Below, in pieces: positions 1 through 8,933 of a DNA stretch of 64,000 bases. The position numbers and the translations under genes are program-made. How positions within the stretch are numbered: position 1 is the stretch's first letter; every line of letters starts with the position of its first letter. Below the pieces are notes generated by a model. That model made no database searches, was not told the DNA's origin, and worked only from the letters and a program-made list of their open reading frames with translations. This DNA comes from Amphritea atlantica (GTDB taxonomy: Bacteria; Pseudomonadota; Gammaproteobacteria; Pseudomonadales; Balneatricaceae): the NCBI GenBank assembly GCA_024397875.1, contig CP073344.1, forward strand, positions 2,161,001-2,225,000, given 5' to 3'.

Positions 1-2
1 GC

Positions 3-398
3 TTTGATGATGACGCCGGACTGCCAATCGTTGGTCAGGTTGCTGCCGGGGAGCCCATCCTGGCACAGGAGAATGTCGAGGACCGGATTACAATCGCGCC
101 TGATTTTTTCCATCCACAGGCTGACTACCTGCTCAGAGTTCGCGGCACCAGCATGAAAAATGTTGGCATTCTTGATGGCGACCTGCTCGCAGTACATCAG
201 TGTCAGAATGCAAAAAATGGTGAAATCGTCGTAGCACGTATCGACAACGACGTTACCGTTAAACGATTTAAACGCGAAGGTAACCTTGTTTATCTGATCG
301 CAGAAAACGAAGAGTTTGAGCCTATTGTGGTCGACCTGCAAACGCAGGAACTCTCAATTGAAGGCCTCGGCGTCGGGGTTATCAGAAGAGGACAGTAA
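3..398 (+). CDS. lexA: LexA repressor, C-terminal 131 residues (5' end outside window)
   Basis: This is the 3' part of the SOS master repressor, open to the left edge of the window. The visible part is the S24-type autoproteolysis domain. The Ala-Gly cleavage site is in VAAGEP (visible residues 14-17), the catalytic serine is in RGTSMKN (visible residue 50) and the general-base lysine is in VTVKRF (visible residue 87). The spacings of 35 and 37 residues equal those of E. coli LexA (A84, S119, K156). The N-terminal winged helix and the gene's own SOS box lie outside the window. The stop is 2 nt before sulA, so the two are co-transcribed, as in Pseudomonas. Assignment is very secure. Confidence 0.97.
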   Translation, partial: FDDDAGLPIVGQVAAGEPILAQENVEDRITIAPDFFHPQADYLLRVRGTSMKNVGILDGDLLAVHQCQNAKNGEIVVARIDNDVTVKRFKREGNLVYLIAENEEFEPIVVDLQTQELSIEGLGVGVIRRGQ

Positions 399-400
399 TC

Positions 401-856
401 ATGTTGCATGCAGTTAGCAGTTTCAACAGCTCAGAACCCGTTATGCCTGGACTTATTCGTCCGACAGCAGCACAACCACATCAATCAGGGCTTGCCGGCA
501 AGATCACCGAAATTGTTTTGCAAGGTAGTGATTTTGGGGAAATGACCATGTTACTGCCGCTACTTGCACAATTGAGCAAAGACGACCGGTGGTTCGCCTG
601 GATCGCTCCGCCTGCCGCTCTGCCAAAGAGCTTGCTGGAAGCCGCAGGTATCGACCTGAGGAAGGTAATGCTACTACAGCCCGATCAAAGCCACTCAACC
701 TACCAACTGGCCTGTCAGGCACTTAATGCAGGCACCTGCCATGCGGTCATTAGCTGGCCCGGGGTTCTGAGTAATGATGAACTTGCAGGACTGGAAGACG
801 CTGCGACAAATGGCAAGAGCCACGGCATCGTCATCCGGGATCGTCGCCTCACCTGA
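401..856 (+). CDS. sulA: SulA-type SOS cell division inhibitor
   Basis: This 151-residue protein matches the SulA family, which binds FtsZ and blocks septation after DNA damage. The family core is visible: a conserved hydrophobic strand (KITEIVLQGSD), the WFAWIAPP segment, the SHSTYQLACQAL helix and a C-terminal IVIRDRR. It starts 2 nt after the lexA stop and has no SOS box of its own, so it should be induced through the lexA promoter. That is the Pseudomonas arrangement (lexA-sulA), not the enteric one with a separate sulA. A strong hairpin terminator follows. The family call rests on sequence pattern plus context; function in this organism is inferred. Confidence 0.9.
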   Translation: MLHAVSSFNSSEPVMPGLIRPTAAQPHQSGLAGKITEIVLQGSDFGEMTMLLPLLAQLSKDDRWFAWIAPPAALPKSLLEAAGIDLRKVMLLQPDQSHSTYQLACQALNAGTCHAVISWPGVLSNDELAGLEDAATNGKSHGIVIRDRRLT

Positions 857-903
857 TCGGGTAGCGTATGACAGCCTTTTAATGCCCACTTACTTTTATA
901 AAA

Positions 904-930
904 AACAGCGCTTATGCGCTGTTTTTTTTA
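904..930. terminator. Rho-independent terminator between sulA and 959-1237
   Basis: An 8-bp perfect stem, AACAGCGC / GCGCTGTT, with a TTAT loop is flanked by an A-run on the left and a T-run on the right. It can therefore end both the lexA-sulA transcript and the convergent minus-strand transcript coming from topA. Confidence 0.9.
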
Positions 931-958
931 CATCGACAGAACGGTTAATAAACCACCG

Positions 959-1237
959 TTAATGGATCACCCTTGGCTGAGAGTCGACATCATCCAGATC
1001 AGCATCGAAGTCGCTGCCTTCAGTCTCTGCCGCTTTGATATTCAGATCCGAGATCATATGAATACCCGCCGTCAGCATCACCTTAGCCACATCAATGCAT
1101 TCTTCCTCCAACTGCTCTCTGACACTTTCGGAGAAGCTGATCCGCATAATAGGCTCATCGTCAGAATCCGCCCTTTTCAGTGCGATCTGCCCGTCATCAA
1201 GCTCAATAATTTCCAAAAACATATCTGACATATTCAT
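959..1237 (-). CDS. Conserved small hypothetical protein of the topA-lexA neighbourhood
   Basis: A 92-residue acidic protein with no recognised catalytic motif. It opens with MNMSDMFLEIIELDDGQIALKR and has an Asp-rich tail (residues about 75-86). Pseudomonas has a small hypothetical gene at the equivalent place between sulA and a DUF6586 gene, so conserved synteny supports a real gene. It is the last gene of the minus-strand run from topA and ends just before the bidirectional terminator at 904-930. No transmembrane segment or signal peptide is visible. Function is unknown. Confidence 0.75.
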   Translation of the reverse strand: MNMSDMFLEIIELDDGQIALKRADSDDEPIMRISFSESVREQLEEECIDVAKVMLTAGIHMISDLNIKAAETEGSDFDADLDDVDSQPRVIH

Positions 1238-1381
1238 CTCAATCCAGACAACACCCGGGTCTGAAAAACTCCGCTAAAGGGCCCGGCAAAATGCCTCAGC
1301 ATGATTACTATACAGATCCCGACTGCTGGTTTATATCTTCAGACACTGCATCTGTGCAGAAAAATCCAGCACGATCGGTTC

Positions 1382-1906
1382 TCACCACTCCTGCATCCCG
1401 GTACGCAGACGCTCAACCAACATTTTAAACTGGTTAAACCAGCTCTGATACTCCCGAAGAATATCTGCATCTTCAGCATGATCAGGATTGATCTGCATAA
1501 CATGTATCTCAGAGACACTCTCTGCCTGTGCCGCTGACTGACTGTGGTCTTCTGCTCGCCAGCACCCCTTATACGCAGCCAGGAGGTGATGCAACCAGCT
1601 ATCAGTATCATCATGCAGCTGCTGCAATTCCTTCACTTCAGGTGCTTCCAGCCCCTGCGCCTCCATCTGCTCGGTCAACTGACTCAGCTTACTGATCCGG
1701 TTAGCATCAAAGCGATATTGTTCGGCGATCTCCCGCAGCAGAGAACTATACGCAGAGACCATATGAAACAGTACTGACTCGTTGTAGGAATCAATCAACG
1801 CATGCTTACTCCAGCCTGTTGATTCCTGAGCAGCTTTAAGCGCATCCAGATGTATACGGATAAAATTTAACTTCTGATTGGTACGGGTCAGGTACACACC
1901 ACTCAT
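1382..1906 (-). CDS. DUF6586 family protein
   Basis: A 174-residue, mostly helical soluble protein resembling the DUF6586 family found next to topA in Pseudomonas. I place the start at the ATG at 1906 (MSGVYLTRTNQ), because GGAGG lies 5 to 10 nt upstream; an upstream in-frame ATG would run back into topA and lacks such a site. The gene begins 13 nt after the topA stop, so the two are probably one transcript. Long helices with heptad-like leucines (residues about 15-110) suggest a helical bundle. The biochemical role is unknown; conserved linkage to topA is the only functional hint. Confidence 0.8.
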   Translation of the reverse strand: MSGVYLTRTNQKLNFIRIHLDALKAAQESTGWSKHALIDSYNESVLFHMVSAYSSLLREIAEQYRFDANRISKLSQLTEQMEAQGLEAPEVKELQQLHDDTDSWLHHLLAAYKGCWRAEDHSQSAAQAESVSEIHVMQINPDHAEDADILREYQSWFNQFKMLVERLRTGMQEW

Positions 1907-1919
1907 TGTAGGCCTCCGT

Positions 1920-4574
1920 TCACTTCTTGGTTGCTGCTTTTTTTGCCTTGGCGGCCTCAGCAACCCACTTTCCACCCGTGTAAAACGCCCGCCATCCGGT
2001 TGCTTTACCGTCGACTTCAGTCATTACATACTGTTCCTTTGTTTTTCGGCTGTAACGAACAATAGTGGGATTACCCTCTTCATCCGCCACCGGTGCACTG
2101 AAAAGGAAACTGTATTTCGGATCGATCTCACTCTTGTGGGGCAATAGTTCGGCTACCTTAGGCGCGCGGGTTTCCCGCTTACGGGGGAACTGACTGGCAG
2201 CCAGAAACAGCCCGGAAGCACCATCTCGCAGAATAAAAGTGTCTTCGACGTTGTCACACTGCAGCTCGGGCATTGGCACCGGATCCATTTTAGGGGGTGC
2301 AGCTTCACCACTTTTCAATAATTTACGAGTATTTTTGCAGGTTTCACTGGTACAGCCAAAGAACTTGCCGAAGCGGCCGGTTTTCAGCTGCATCTCCGAG
2401 CCACACTTATCGCATTCCAGAACCGGACCATCATATCCCTTAATCTTGAAGGTGCCTTTTTCCACCTCAAAACCAGGACAGTCAGGGTTATTACCACAAA
2501 TATGCAGCTTACGTTGCTCATCGATCAGGTAACTGTCCATAGCGGTATCACAGATCTTGCAGCGATGCTTATTGCGCAGAATCCGGGATTCTTCCTCATC
2601 ATCCCCGTCGACACTCACCACCTCATCACCGTGAACCAGGTTCATCGTTGTTTTGCAGCGCTCTTTCGGCGGTAAAGCGTAACCAGAACATCCCAGGAAG
2701 ACCCCGGTAGTACCGGTTCGGATCATCATCATTCGCCCACAGGAAGGGCATGGAATATCCGTTTCAGTGGGCGCATTCAAGCGCATGCCCGACTCCGGAT
2801 GCTGAGCCTGCAGCAGGCGATTACTGAAACCTTCATAAAACTGGTTCAGAAGTGCTTTCCAGTCCGCAGTGCCGGTAGCAATATCGTCCAGCGACTCTTC
2901 CATACGTGCTGTGAAACCAAAATCCATCAGATCGGTAAAGTTTTCCACCAGCCTTTCAGTCACGATATCGCCCATTTTCTGAGCGTAAAAACGGCGGTTC
3001 TGGACCTCTACATAGCCCCGGTCCTGAATGGTGGAGATAATCGACGCGTAAGTTGAAGGGCGACCAATACCACGCTTTTCAAGCTCTTTAACCAGGCTGG
3101 CTTCGGTATAACGGGGTGCCGGTTTGGTAAAATGCTGTTTAGGATCGAGCTGCTTTAACTGCAGCAGATCACCCTGCTGCACATCCGGCAAAATAATATC
3201 TTCATTTTTACCCTGACTATTCATCACCCGGGTATAACCATCAAAACGGAGTATCCGCCCCTTGGTTCGCAACTCGAAGTCGCCAGCGCTGACAGTGATC
3301 CGGGTACTGGTATAGAGTGCAGGGGTCATCTGACACGCCAGAAACTGACGCCGAATCAACTCATACAGCCGCTCAGCGTCCCGCTCCATGCCTTTCAGCG
3401 AAGTCGCCTCAATTGTTACATCCGAGGGACGAATCGCCTCGTGAGCTTCCTGAGCGCCCTCTTTGCTGCTATACGAGTTGGCAGTCTCCGGCAGGTACTT
3501 GCTGCCAAAGTTTTCACTGATAAAGTCCCGGCAGGTAGCAACAGCTTCAGCACTCAGATTGGTCGAGTCTGTACGCATGTAGGTGATGTAGCCCGCTTCA
3601 TAGAGCCGCTGAGCCATCATCATGGTTTTCTTTACGCCAAAACCCAAACGGGTGCTGGCGGCCTGCTGCAGGGTCGAGGTAATAAACGGCGCTGATGGAC
3701 GGCTGCTGGTTGGCCGGTCCTGACGGTTGGTTACGCGGAACGCTTGCTGCTTAAGCTGCTCAAGGTGTGCATCGGTCTCCGATGCACTAACCGGACGGAA
3801 GGCCTGATTCCTGAATTTTTCAACCTGGAGGCGTAACGCTTCTTTTTGATCGGACTCAACGTCGGCATGCAACTCCCAGAACTCTTCAGGAATAAAGCTG
3901 CGAATCTCTTTCTCACGCTCTACCAGTAAGCGAACGGCAACGGACTGAACCCGACCGGCCGACAGCCCCCGGGCAACCTTTTCCCATAGCAGCGGAGAAA
4001 CCATATATCCAACCACACGATCAAGGAAACGACGGGCCTGCTGAGCATTAACGCGGTTCAGATCCAGCTCTCCAGGCTGTTTAAATGCTTCCTGAATCGC
4101 TTTCTTGGTTATCTCATTAAACACCACCCGCTTATAACGGCTGTCTTCACCACCGATCGCTTCCCGCAGATGCCAGGCTATCGCTTCACCCTCGCGGTCC
4201 AAATCGGTTGCGAGATAGATAGTGTCTGCATCTTTTGCCAGTCGCCTCAACTCATCAACGACCTTTTCTTTCCCAGGCAAAATCTCATAACGGGCATCCC
4301 AGCCATGTTCAGGGTCGACGCCCATTCGTGCAATCAGTTGTTTTTTACTTTTCTCAGCCTTATGCAGGATCTTCTCTTCCGGCGCCATTTTCCGGGTCAA
4401 CGCTGCCTGACGGGCACGCTCTTTGGGATCGGAACCGGCCGCGTTACCCGAGCCACTGGTGGGCAGGTCACGAATGTGGCCCACACTCGATTTAACCACA
4501 AACTGGTTACCCAGATACTTGTTTATGGTTTTCGCTTTTGCAGGTGACTCAACAATAACTAGGGACTTTCCCAT
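1920..4574 (-). CDS. topA: DNA topoisomerase I (type IA)
   Basis: Relaxes negative supercoils by single-strand passage. The protein has 884 residues. It contains an N-terminal TOPRIM domain ([12 protein letters not shown] at residues 6-17, and DLDREGE acidic motif near 124-130), the toroidal core with the catalytic tyrosine in [10 protein letters not shown] (Y332), and three C-terminal four-cysteine zinc-ribbon repeats (CPSCG, CKICD, CDKCG), followed by a Lys-rich basic tail. I use the ATG at 4574 ([10 protein letters not shown]); the open frame extends 39 codons further but that part lacks family similarity. Length and domains match E. coli TopA. The downstream DUF6586 gene is 13 nt away. 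Confidence 0.97.
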   Translation of the reverse strand: MGKSLVIVESPAKAKTINKYLGNQFVVKSSVGHIRDLPTSGSGNAAGSDPKERARQAALTRKMAPEEKILHKAEKSKKQLIARMGVDPEHGWDARYEILPGKEKVVDELRRLAKDADTIYLATDLDREGEAIAWHLREAIGGEDSRYKRVVFNEITKKAIQEAFKQPGELDLNRVNAQQARRFLDRVVGYMVSPLLWEKVARGLSAGRVQSVAVRLLVEREKEIRSFIPEEFWELHADVESDQKEALRLQVEKFRNQAFRPVSASETDAHLEQLKQQAFRVTNRQDRPTSSRPSAPFITSTLQQAASTRLGFGVKKTMMMAQRLYEAGYITYMRTDSTNLSAEAVATCRDFISENFGSKYLPETANSYSSKEGAQEAHEAIRPSDVTIEATSLKGMERDAERLYELIRRQFLACQMTPALYTSTRITVSAGDFELRTKGRILRFDGYTRVMNSQGKNEDIILPDVQQGDLLQLKQLDPKQHFTKPAPRYTEASLVKELEKRGIGRPSTYASIISTIQDRGYVEVQNRRFYAQKMGDIVTERLVENFTDLMDFGFTARMEESLDDIATGTADWKALLNQFYEGFSNRLLQAQHPESGMRLNAPTETDIPCPSCGRMMMIRTGTTGVFLGCSGYALPPKERCKTTMNLVHGDEVVSVDGDDEEESRILRNKHRCKICDTAMDSYLIDEQRKLHICGNNPDCPGFEVEKGTFKIKGYDGPVLECDKCGSEMQLKTGRFGKFFGCTSETCKNTRKLLKSGEAAPPKMDPVPMPELQCDNVEDTFILRDGASGLFLAASQFPRKRETRAPKVAELLPHKSEIDPKYSFLFSAPVADEEGNPTIVRYSRKTKEQYVMTEVDGKATGWRAFYTGGKWVAEAAKAKKAATKK

Positions 4575-4779
4575 ATAAATACAATCCTTAAAGGACAAGG
4601 TGACAATACAAAACAGCGTGCATATATAAGGGCTGTATCCAGCAGGGTCAAGCTTCTGCCAAAAAAAAACACGCTGACTGACTAACAACATTGGCTAATA
4701 AAGGTATGTTTCTGGTAGCTTAAATACAGTATGCTGCCGCCAAGATTAGCCTGTTACTTAATTACAAGTACCTGAGAAT

Positions 4780-5511
4780 ATGTTGCAAGACAACCTGATT
4801 TTTCTTTTTTCGTTGATCGGCATAGGCTTCGTTGCACTACTGGTTAACAACTTTTTCTCAACCAGAGAACAGCAACAGGAATATCGCACAAAGCGATTGA
4901 GAACGCTGAACAAAGCCTCTGGCGAAGCCATGGAATCCCTTGCTGTACTGCGGGAGGCAAACTGCCGTGCCGAAATTACCGATGCACTCAGCGGCTATGT
5001 TGTCAGCATGATTGAAGAGATCGCTTCACTAGCTCCCGATTCTGATCTGCTGCAGGACATCAGCGCCCAGAAAGAAACCACTGACCGGGTCAGCGCAGTG
5101 CCCGGCGGTTTTAATAATGACCGGGCGTTAAAGAAAGCCCAGATCCATATTCAACATGCTGAAAAACTATGTATCGAGATGGCCCAGTCCGGCAAACTCA
5201 GTGTATCCAGGGCTAAGCAGTTTCAGCAAGACCTCTACTGGCTGCATGTCTCGGTCTTTGTGGAAGCCCATATTCAACAGGGCAACTCTTATCTTGACCG
5301 GGATGATAAGCTGCTGGCAATGTCCCATTACAAACACGCCAAAGCGATGATTGCACGGGCCAATGTTCCGCAGAAACAGAAACAGGACTATATCGATACC
5401 ATCAGAGATCTGCTTAACCGGGCGCGTCCCAGTAGCGCTATGGCTGCCGGAAACCTTGCGGCATCACTTGAAGAACTGACCGCGAAAGAAAGCAAAGAGG
5501 AGCAAGGTTAA
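4780..5511 (+). CDS. Conserved hypothetical protein, one N-terminal membrane anchor
   Basis: A 243-residue protein divergent from topA. It starts with a hydrophobic segment (residues about 6-26, LIFLFSLIGIGFVALLV), followed by a helical, charged domain with Gln/Arg/Glu-rich stretches, so it is probably a membrane-anchored cytoplasmic helical protein. The second half (residues about 110-210) contains helix pairs reminiscent of TPR-like repeats (IHIQHAEKLCIEMAQSG and NSYLDRDDKLLAMSHYKHAKAM), but I cannot assign a family. Its TAA stop overlaps the stop of the convergent DUF1653 gene by 4 nt. A gene of similar place occurs beside topA in pseudomonads; function is unknown. Confidence 0.7.
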   Translation: MLQDNLIFLFSLIGIGFVALLVNNFFSTREQQQEYRTKRLRTLNKASGEAMESLAVLREANCRAEITDALSGYVVSMIEEIASLAPDSDLLQDISAQKETTDRVSAVPGGFNNDRALKKAQIHIQHAEKLCIEMAQSGKLSVSRAKQFQQDLYWLHVSVFVEAHIQQGNSYLDRDDKLLAMSHYKHAKAMIARANVPQKQKQDYIDTIRDLLNRARPSSAMAAGNLAASLEELTAKESKEEQG

Positions 5512-5735
5512 GTACCCTGATCTCCCCGGACAAACTGAAACCTGGGTACCACCGTACCATCCGCTGCGGTAACGTTTTCTGTAAACATTGACAGAGGCCG
5601 AACCCAGATACCCCGGTCACCATAACAGGGCTGATAAACCACCAGCCATTCCTCAGTCTCTGAATGCCTGGCAAGATGCAACACCTGATATTCTGCACCC
5701 TTGTAATGCCGATAGAAGCCGGGCTTAAGTGTCAT
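5508..5735 (-). CDS. DUF1653 domain protein
   Basis: A 75-residue protein of the DUF1653 family, recognisable by the opening PGFYRHYKGAEYQVL, then EEWLVVYQ and a GIWVRPLSMF segment. This compact beta-rich domain is often found as a stand-alone protein. The start is the ATG at 5735. The stop overlaps the convergent upstream gene by 4 nt. It precedes a minus-strand neighbour by 18 nt on the 5' side and may be co-transcribed with it. Function is not established. Confidence 0.8.
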   Translation of the reverse strand: MTLKPGFYRHYKGAEYQVLHLARHSETEEWLVVYQPCYGDRGIWVRPLSMFTENVTAADGTVVPRFQFVRGDQGT

Positions 5736-5753
5736 ACGGTCGCCTTAGTAATG

Positions 5754-6260
5754 TCAGAATTGCTGATCGATGAACGGCTGCAGCAGCGCCTTAAACTGCT
5801 CCAGGGTATTTTCATCACCCTTTTCGTCCCAGTACAGTGAGATGTGTACCGGGGTCGATTCAACCGACTTAACACCGGCAGGCAGCTCACTGATCAGTGT
5901 ATTGAGAATTGCCTGCTGGTTTTCATTAAGGCGGCGCTCTCCTGCCCCCCAGCACCACCCCTCTGGCAACCCTTCATTGGCGACAGCCGTCTGCCGAAAG
6001 ACCTGCCACTCAATAAAACGCTCTCTGAGCTTCTTTTCCAGATTATAACGGGGCAACCGATATGCCGTCGCGGTCAGCATCTCAGGCTCAACCTGTCCAG
6101 CAGCCCGCGGCGGAGTGACACGCACGATCTGAACCTGGAATCCAAGCCGGGATGCCTGCTGCCTGAGTTTTGCTAAAAAACGCTGCCGGGGACTTGGCAT
6201 AACCCACATCATTGATCCCAGTAGCGACATCATAATCAAAACGATAATGGCCCACTTCAT
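5754..6260 (-). CDS. Conserved hypothetical membrane-anchored protein
   Basis: A 168-residue protein with an N-terminal hydrophobic helix (residues 3-21, AIIVLIMMSLLGSMMWVM), immediately followed by a basic PSPRQRFLAKLRQQA segment, then a soluble domain. The pattern MxPSPRxRFxAxLR after the anchor is shared with uncharacterised proteins of Pseudomonas and relatives. A segment LPEGWCWGAGERRLN is the most distinctive part. It lies 18 nt upstream of the DUF1653 gene on the same strand, which suggests one small operon. No function can be assigned. Confidence 0.7.
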   Translation of the reverse strand: MKWAIIVLIMMSLLGSMMWVMPSPRQRFLAKLRQQASRLGFQVQIVRVTPPRAAGQVEPEMLTATAYRLPRYNLEKKLRERFIEWQVFRQTAVANEGLPEGWCWGAGERRLNENQQAILNTLISELPAGVKSVESTPVHISLYWDEKGDENTLEQFKALLQPFIDQQF

Positions 6261-6282
6261 TTACAATCCTCGATGAACTCAT

Positions 6283-6296
6283 TTGACTCCGGTCAA
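6283..6296 (+). promoter_or_regulatory. FNR/ANR-like site upstream of the universal stress gene
   Basis: TTGAC-TCCG-GTCAA is a perfect dyad with the spacing of the FNR/ANR consensus TTGAT-N4-ATCAA; each half differs only at its last base. Its centre is about 67 bp before the usp ATG, leaving room for a -10 near 6315-6325. Universal stress genes of Pseudomonas are known ANR targets and an fnr/anr gene lies in this window. Use of the site is inferred. Confidence 0.55.
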
Positions 6297-6356
6297 AATT
6301 AAAACCGGAAACTATATGCTACTCTCTTAAGTAGGAAGCAAAAGGAGATTTCCCCC

Positions 6357-6797
6357 ATGTCCCTGTATAAACATATTTTAGTGGCGACCGATCTGTCAGA
6401 AGAGTCTGATCAGCTGATCGACAAAGTTAAACAGCTAGCAGAATGCACCCAAGCGGAACTCTCTCTGATTCATGTAATTGAACCCCTGAGCTTTGCCTAT
6501 GGCGGTGATGTCCCAATGGACCTGACAACGATTCAGGCACAACTGGATGAACACGCCCAAAGCAAAATGACCCGTTACCGCAAGCAACTGGACTATCAGG
6601 TAAAACAGTGTCACGTTGTCTCCGGCCATACCGAAACTGAGATTCATCGGATTGCCGAAGAACAGGGCTGTGACCTGATCATGGTCGGTAGTCATGGTCG
6701 CCACGGCCTGGCGCTCCTCTTAGGTTCTACGGCGAATGGCGTACTCCACGGCGCAAAGTGCGACGTTCTCGCTATCAGGGTTAAAGCGAAGGACTAG
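6357..6797 (+). CDS. Universal stress protein, UspA-type single domain
   Basis: A 146-residue Usp-fold protein. It begins with the conserved YKHILVATDLSEES strand-loop. It carries the ATP-binding signature G-x2-G-x9-G-S/T in the segment GSHGRHGLALLLGST near residues 111-125, followed by ANGVLHGAKCDVLAIR. ATP binding is therefore likely, as in UspFG-type proteins. An AAGGAGA ribosome site precedes the ATG. It is monocistronic and convergent with uup. An FNR/ANR-like dyad at 6283-6296 suggests induction under oxygen limitation. The molecular target is unknown. Confidence 0.92.
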   Translation: MSLYKHILVATDLSEESDQLIDKVKQLAECTQAELSLIHVIEPLSFAYGGDVPMDLTTIQAQLDEHAQSKMTRYRKQLDYQVKQCHVVSGHTETEIHRIAEEQGCDLIMVGSHGRHGLALLLGSTANGVLHGAKCDVLAIRVKAKD

Positions 6798-6834
6798 AAG
6801 CTTCGCCTTCCCCCTGATTATCGGCGGCTGAATA

Positions 6835-8721
6835 TTACAGCATTGCCTCTAATTCAACCCAGCGCTCCATGAGCTCTTCAAGCTGGGTCTCTTTCGCCTG
6901 CAACTCAGCCAGTTTGGCTGAAACATGCTCGTGATCACCATTGTAAAAATCAGCTGCACTGGTTTCCAGATGCAGCTGCTCAATATCCCCTTCCAACTGT
7001 TCCAACTGTCCCGGCAGCATATCCAGCTCCCGTTGCAATTTATAACTCAGCTTTTTCTTAGCCGGCGCGCTGGCAGCTTTTTCTGCGACCACGGGGGCTG
7101 GCCTGGATTCGGCCTTCGCAATATTAGTAGTGACGGCCTGAGCACGCTGCCGCAGCCAGTCTTCATATCCGCCGACATACTCCTGAATTCGCCCCCCGCC
7201 CTCAAACACCAGCGTGGAGGTCACAACATTATCGAGAAACGCCCGGTCATGACTGACCAACAGCAAGGTGCCCTTGTACTCCAGAAGAATCTCTTCAAGC
7301 AACTCCAGAGTTTCGATATCCAGGTCATTGGTCGGCTCATCAAGCACCAGCAGATTAGATGGCTGACTGAACAGTTTAGCCAGCATAACCCGGTTACACT
7401 CACCACCGGACAATGCTTTGACCGGTGTACGGGCCCGCTCTGGAGAGAACAGAAAATCGCTCAGATAACTGATAATATGTCGCGACTTTCCATTAATCGT
7501 AATACTCTCACGTCCTTCAGAGATGTTATCAATAATGGTTTTTTCCGGATCCAGCTTGCCGCGCAACTGATCGAAGTAGGCAATATTCAGACTGGTACCA
7601 AGCTTAACCGTCCCCTGATCAGGTGCCAGTTGCCCCAGCAACACTTTTAAAAGTGTACTCTTACCAATACCGTTAGGCCCGATCAGACCGATCCTGTCAC
7701 CTCGCTGCACCGATAAAGTTAAATCGCTGATAACGGGTTCACCGTTATACCCGTGACTGACCTTTTCCAATTCAATAACGATCTTTCCGGAACGGTCGGC
7801 CTGCTCTACCTGAAACTTCGCCTTGCCCTGCTGCTCACGACGCTGTGAACGCTCAACGCGCAAATCTTTCAACGCGCGGACGCGCCCTTCATTACGGGTT
7901 CTGCGCGCCTTGATCCCCTGACGAATCCACTTCTCTTCCTCAGCCAGCCGCTTATCAAACAGCGCGTTATGCCGCTCCTCCTCTTCGAGAAGTTTCTCTT
8001 TTTGCGTCAGGTAGGCGGAATAATTACCCGGAAAGGATGTCAGTTTTCCGCGATCCAGTTCAACAATCCGGGTAGCCAGACGCTCAACCAGCGAACGGTC
8101 GTGGGAGATAAACAGTACACCGCCGCGAAACTCCATGATCTGCTTTTCAAGCCACTCGATGGTTTCGATGTCCAGATGGTTGGTCGGCTCATCCAGCAAC
8201 AGTATATCCGGAGACTGAACCAGCGCAGCCCCTAAAGCAGCCCGACGCCTCCAGCCACCTGAAAGCGCAGACATTAGCTGCTCACCATCGAGTTCCAGGC
8301 GCTCCAGCACCTGCTGTATTTTCTGCTCCAAGTGCCAGCCATCGACCAGTTCGATCTGATGCTGTAACCGTTCCAGTTCAGCCATATCAGCATCACTGTG
8401 GCTCATAGCAAGGGTTTCGTAACGATTCAGCAGATCAACTGTCTCGGCACAGCCGGAAGCAACGACATCACGGACCCGGCGTTCATCTGCGGCAGGCAGC
8501 ATCTGAGAAAGCTCAGCAACGCGCGCCCCTCCATCCTGCCAGATATCACCGTCATCGGTCGGCTGATGACGTGCCAATACCTTCAGCAGGGTCGATTTAC
8601 CCGCCCCATTGATGCCTACCAAAGCAACCCGTTCGCCTTTATCCAGCTGAAAGTCGATATGATCGAGCAGTTGTTTATCGCCAAATGCGACAGAGACCTT
8701 ATCAAGTCTGATCAGAGCCAT
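6835..8721 (-). CDS. uup: ABC-F ATPase Uup
   Basis: A 628-residue soluble ABC-F protein with two ATPase domains and no membrane segments. Domain 1 has Walker A GINGAGKST, signature LSGGW and Walker B LLLDEPTNHLD. Domain 2 has GPNGIGKST, LSGGE and LVLDEPTNDLD. Between them is the ABC-F linker, rich in charged residues (about 240-310), and the C-terminal 80 residues form the DNA-binding coiled coil typical of Uup. ABC-F proteins act on ribosomes, and Uup affects precise excision of transposons in E. coli. I chose the ATG at 8721 (MALIRLDK). Divergent from slt. Confidence 0.93.
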   Translation of the reverse strand: MALIRLDKVSVAFGDKQLLDHIDFQLDKGERVALVGINGAGKSTLLKVLARHQPTDDGDIWQDGGARVAELSQMLPAADERRVRDVVASGCAETVDLLNRYETLAMSHSDADMAELERLQHQIELVDGWHLEQKIQQVLERLELDGEQLMSALSGGWRRRAALGAALVQSPDILLLDEPTNHLDIETIEWLEKQIMEFRGGVLFISHDRSLVERLATRIVELDRGKLTSFPGNYSAYLTQKEKLLEEEERHNALFDKRLAEEEKWIRQGIKARRTRNEGRVRALKDLRVERSQRREQQGKAKFQVEQADRSGKIVIELEKVSHGYNGEPVISDLTLSVQRGDRIGLIGPNGIGKSTLLKVLLGQLAPDQGTVKLGTSLNIAYFDQLRGKLDPEKTIIDNISEGRESITINGKSRHIISYLSDFLFSPERARTPVKALSGGECNRVMLAKLFSQPSNLLVLDEPTNDLDIETLELLEEILLEYKGTLLLVSHDRAFLDNVVTSTLVFEGGGRIQEYVGGYEDWLRQRAQAVTTNIAKAESRPAPVVAEKAASAPAKKKLSYKLQRELDMLPGQLEQLEGDIEQLHLETSAADFYNGDHEHVSAKLAELQAKETQLEELMERWVELEAML

Positions 8722-8933
8722 GCTTAAATCCACCAAAAACGTTGGCCGCATATTCTACAGAAAAACCTTGCGGCCGTGATACGCAAAGAAAATATATTTA
8801 CAGTTCTCGTTACAGAACAGCAAGATATAGCTGTCGCTGAGTAAATTTCATAAAACAGGGATATTTTTCTCTCGAGTTTGCGCCATAATTGCCGCTATGA
8901 TTGTAGTAACAGTGACTAACGAAATATGGATAT

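Noticed and set aside
6925..7650. 241-codon open frame on the + strand
   Set aside because: Antisense shadow of the uup ATPase domains.
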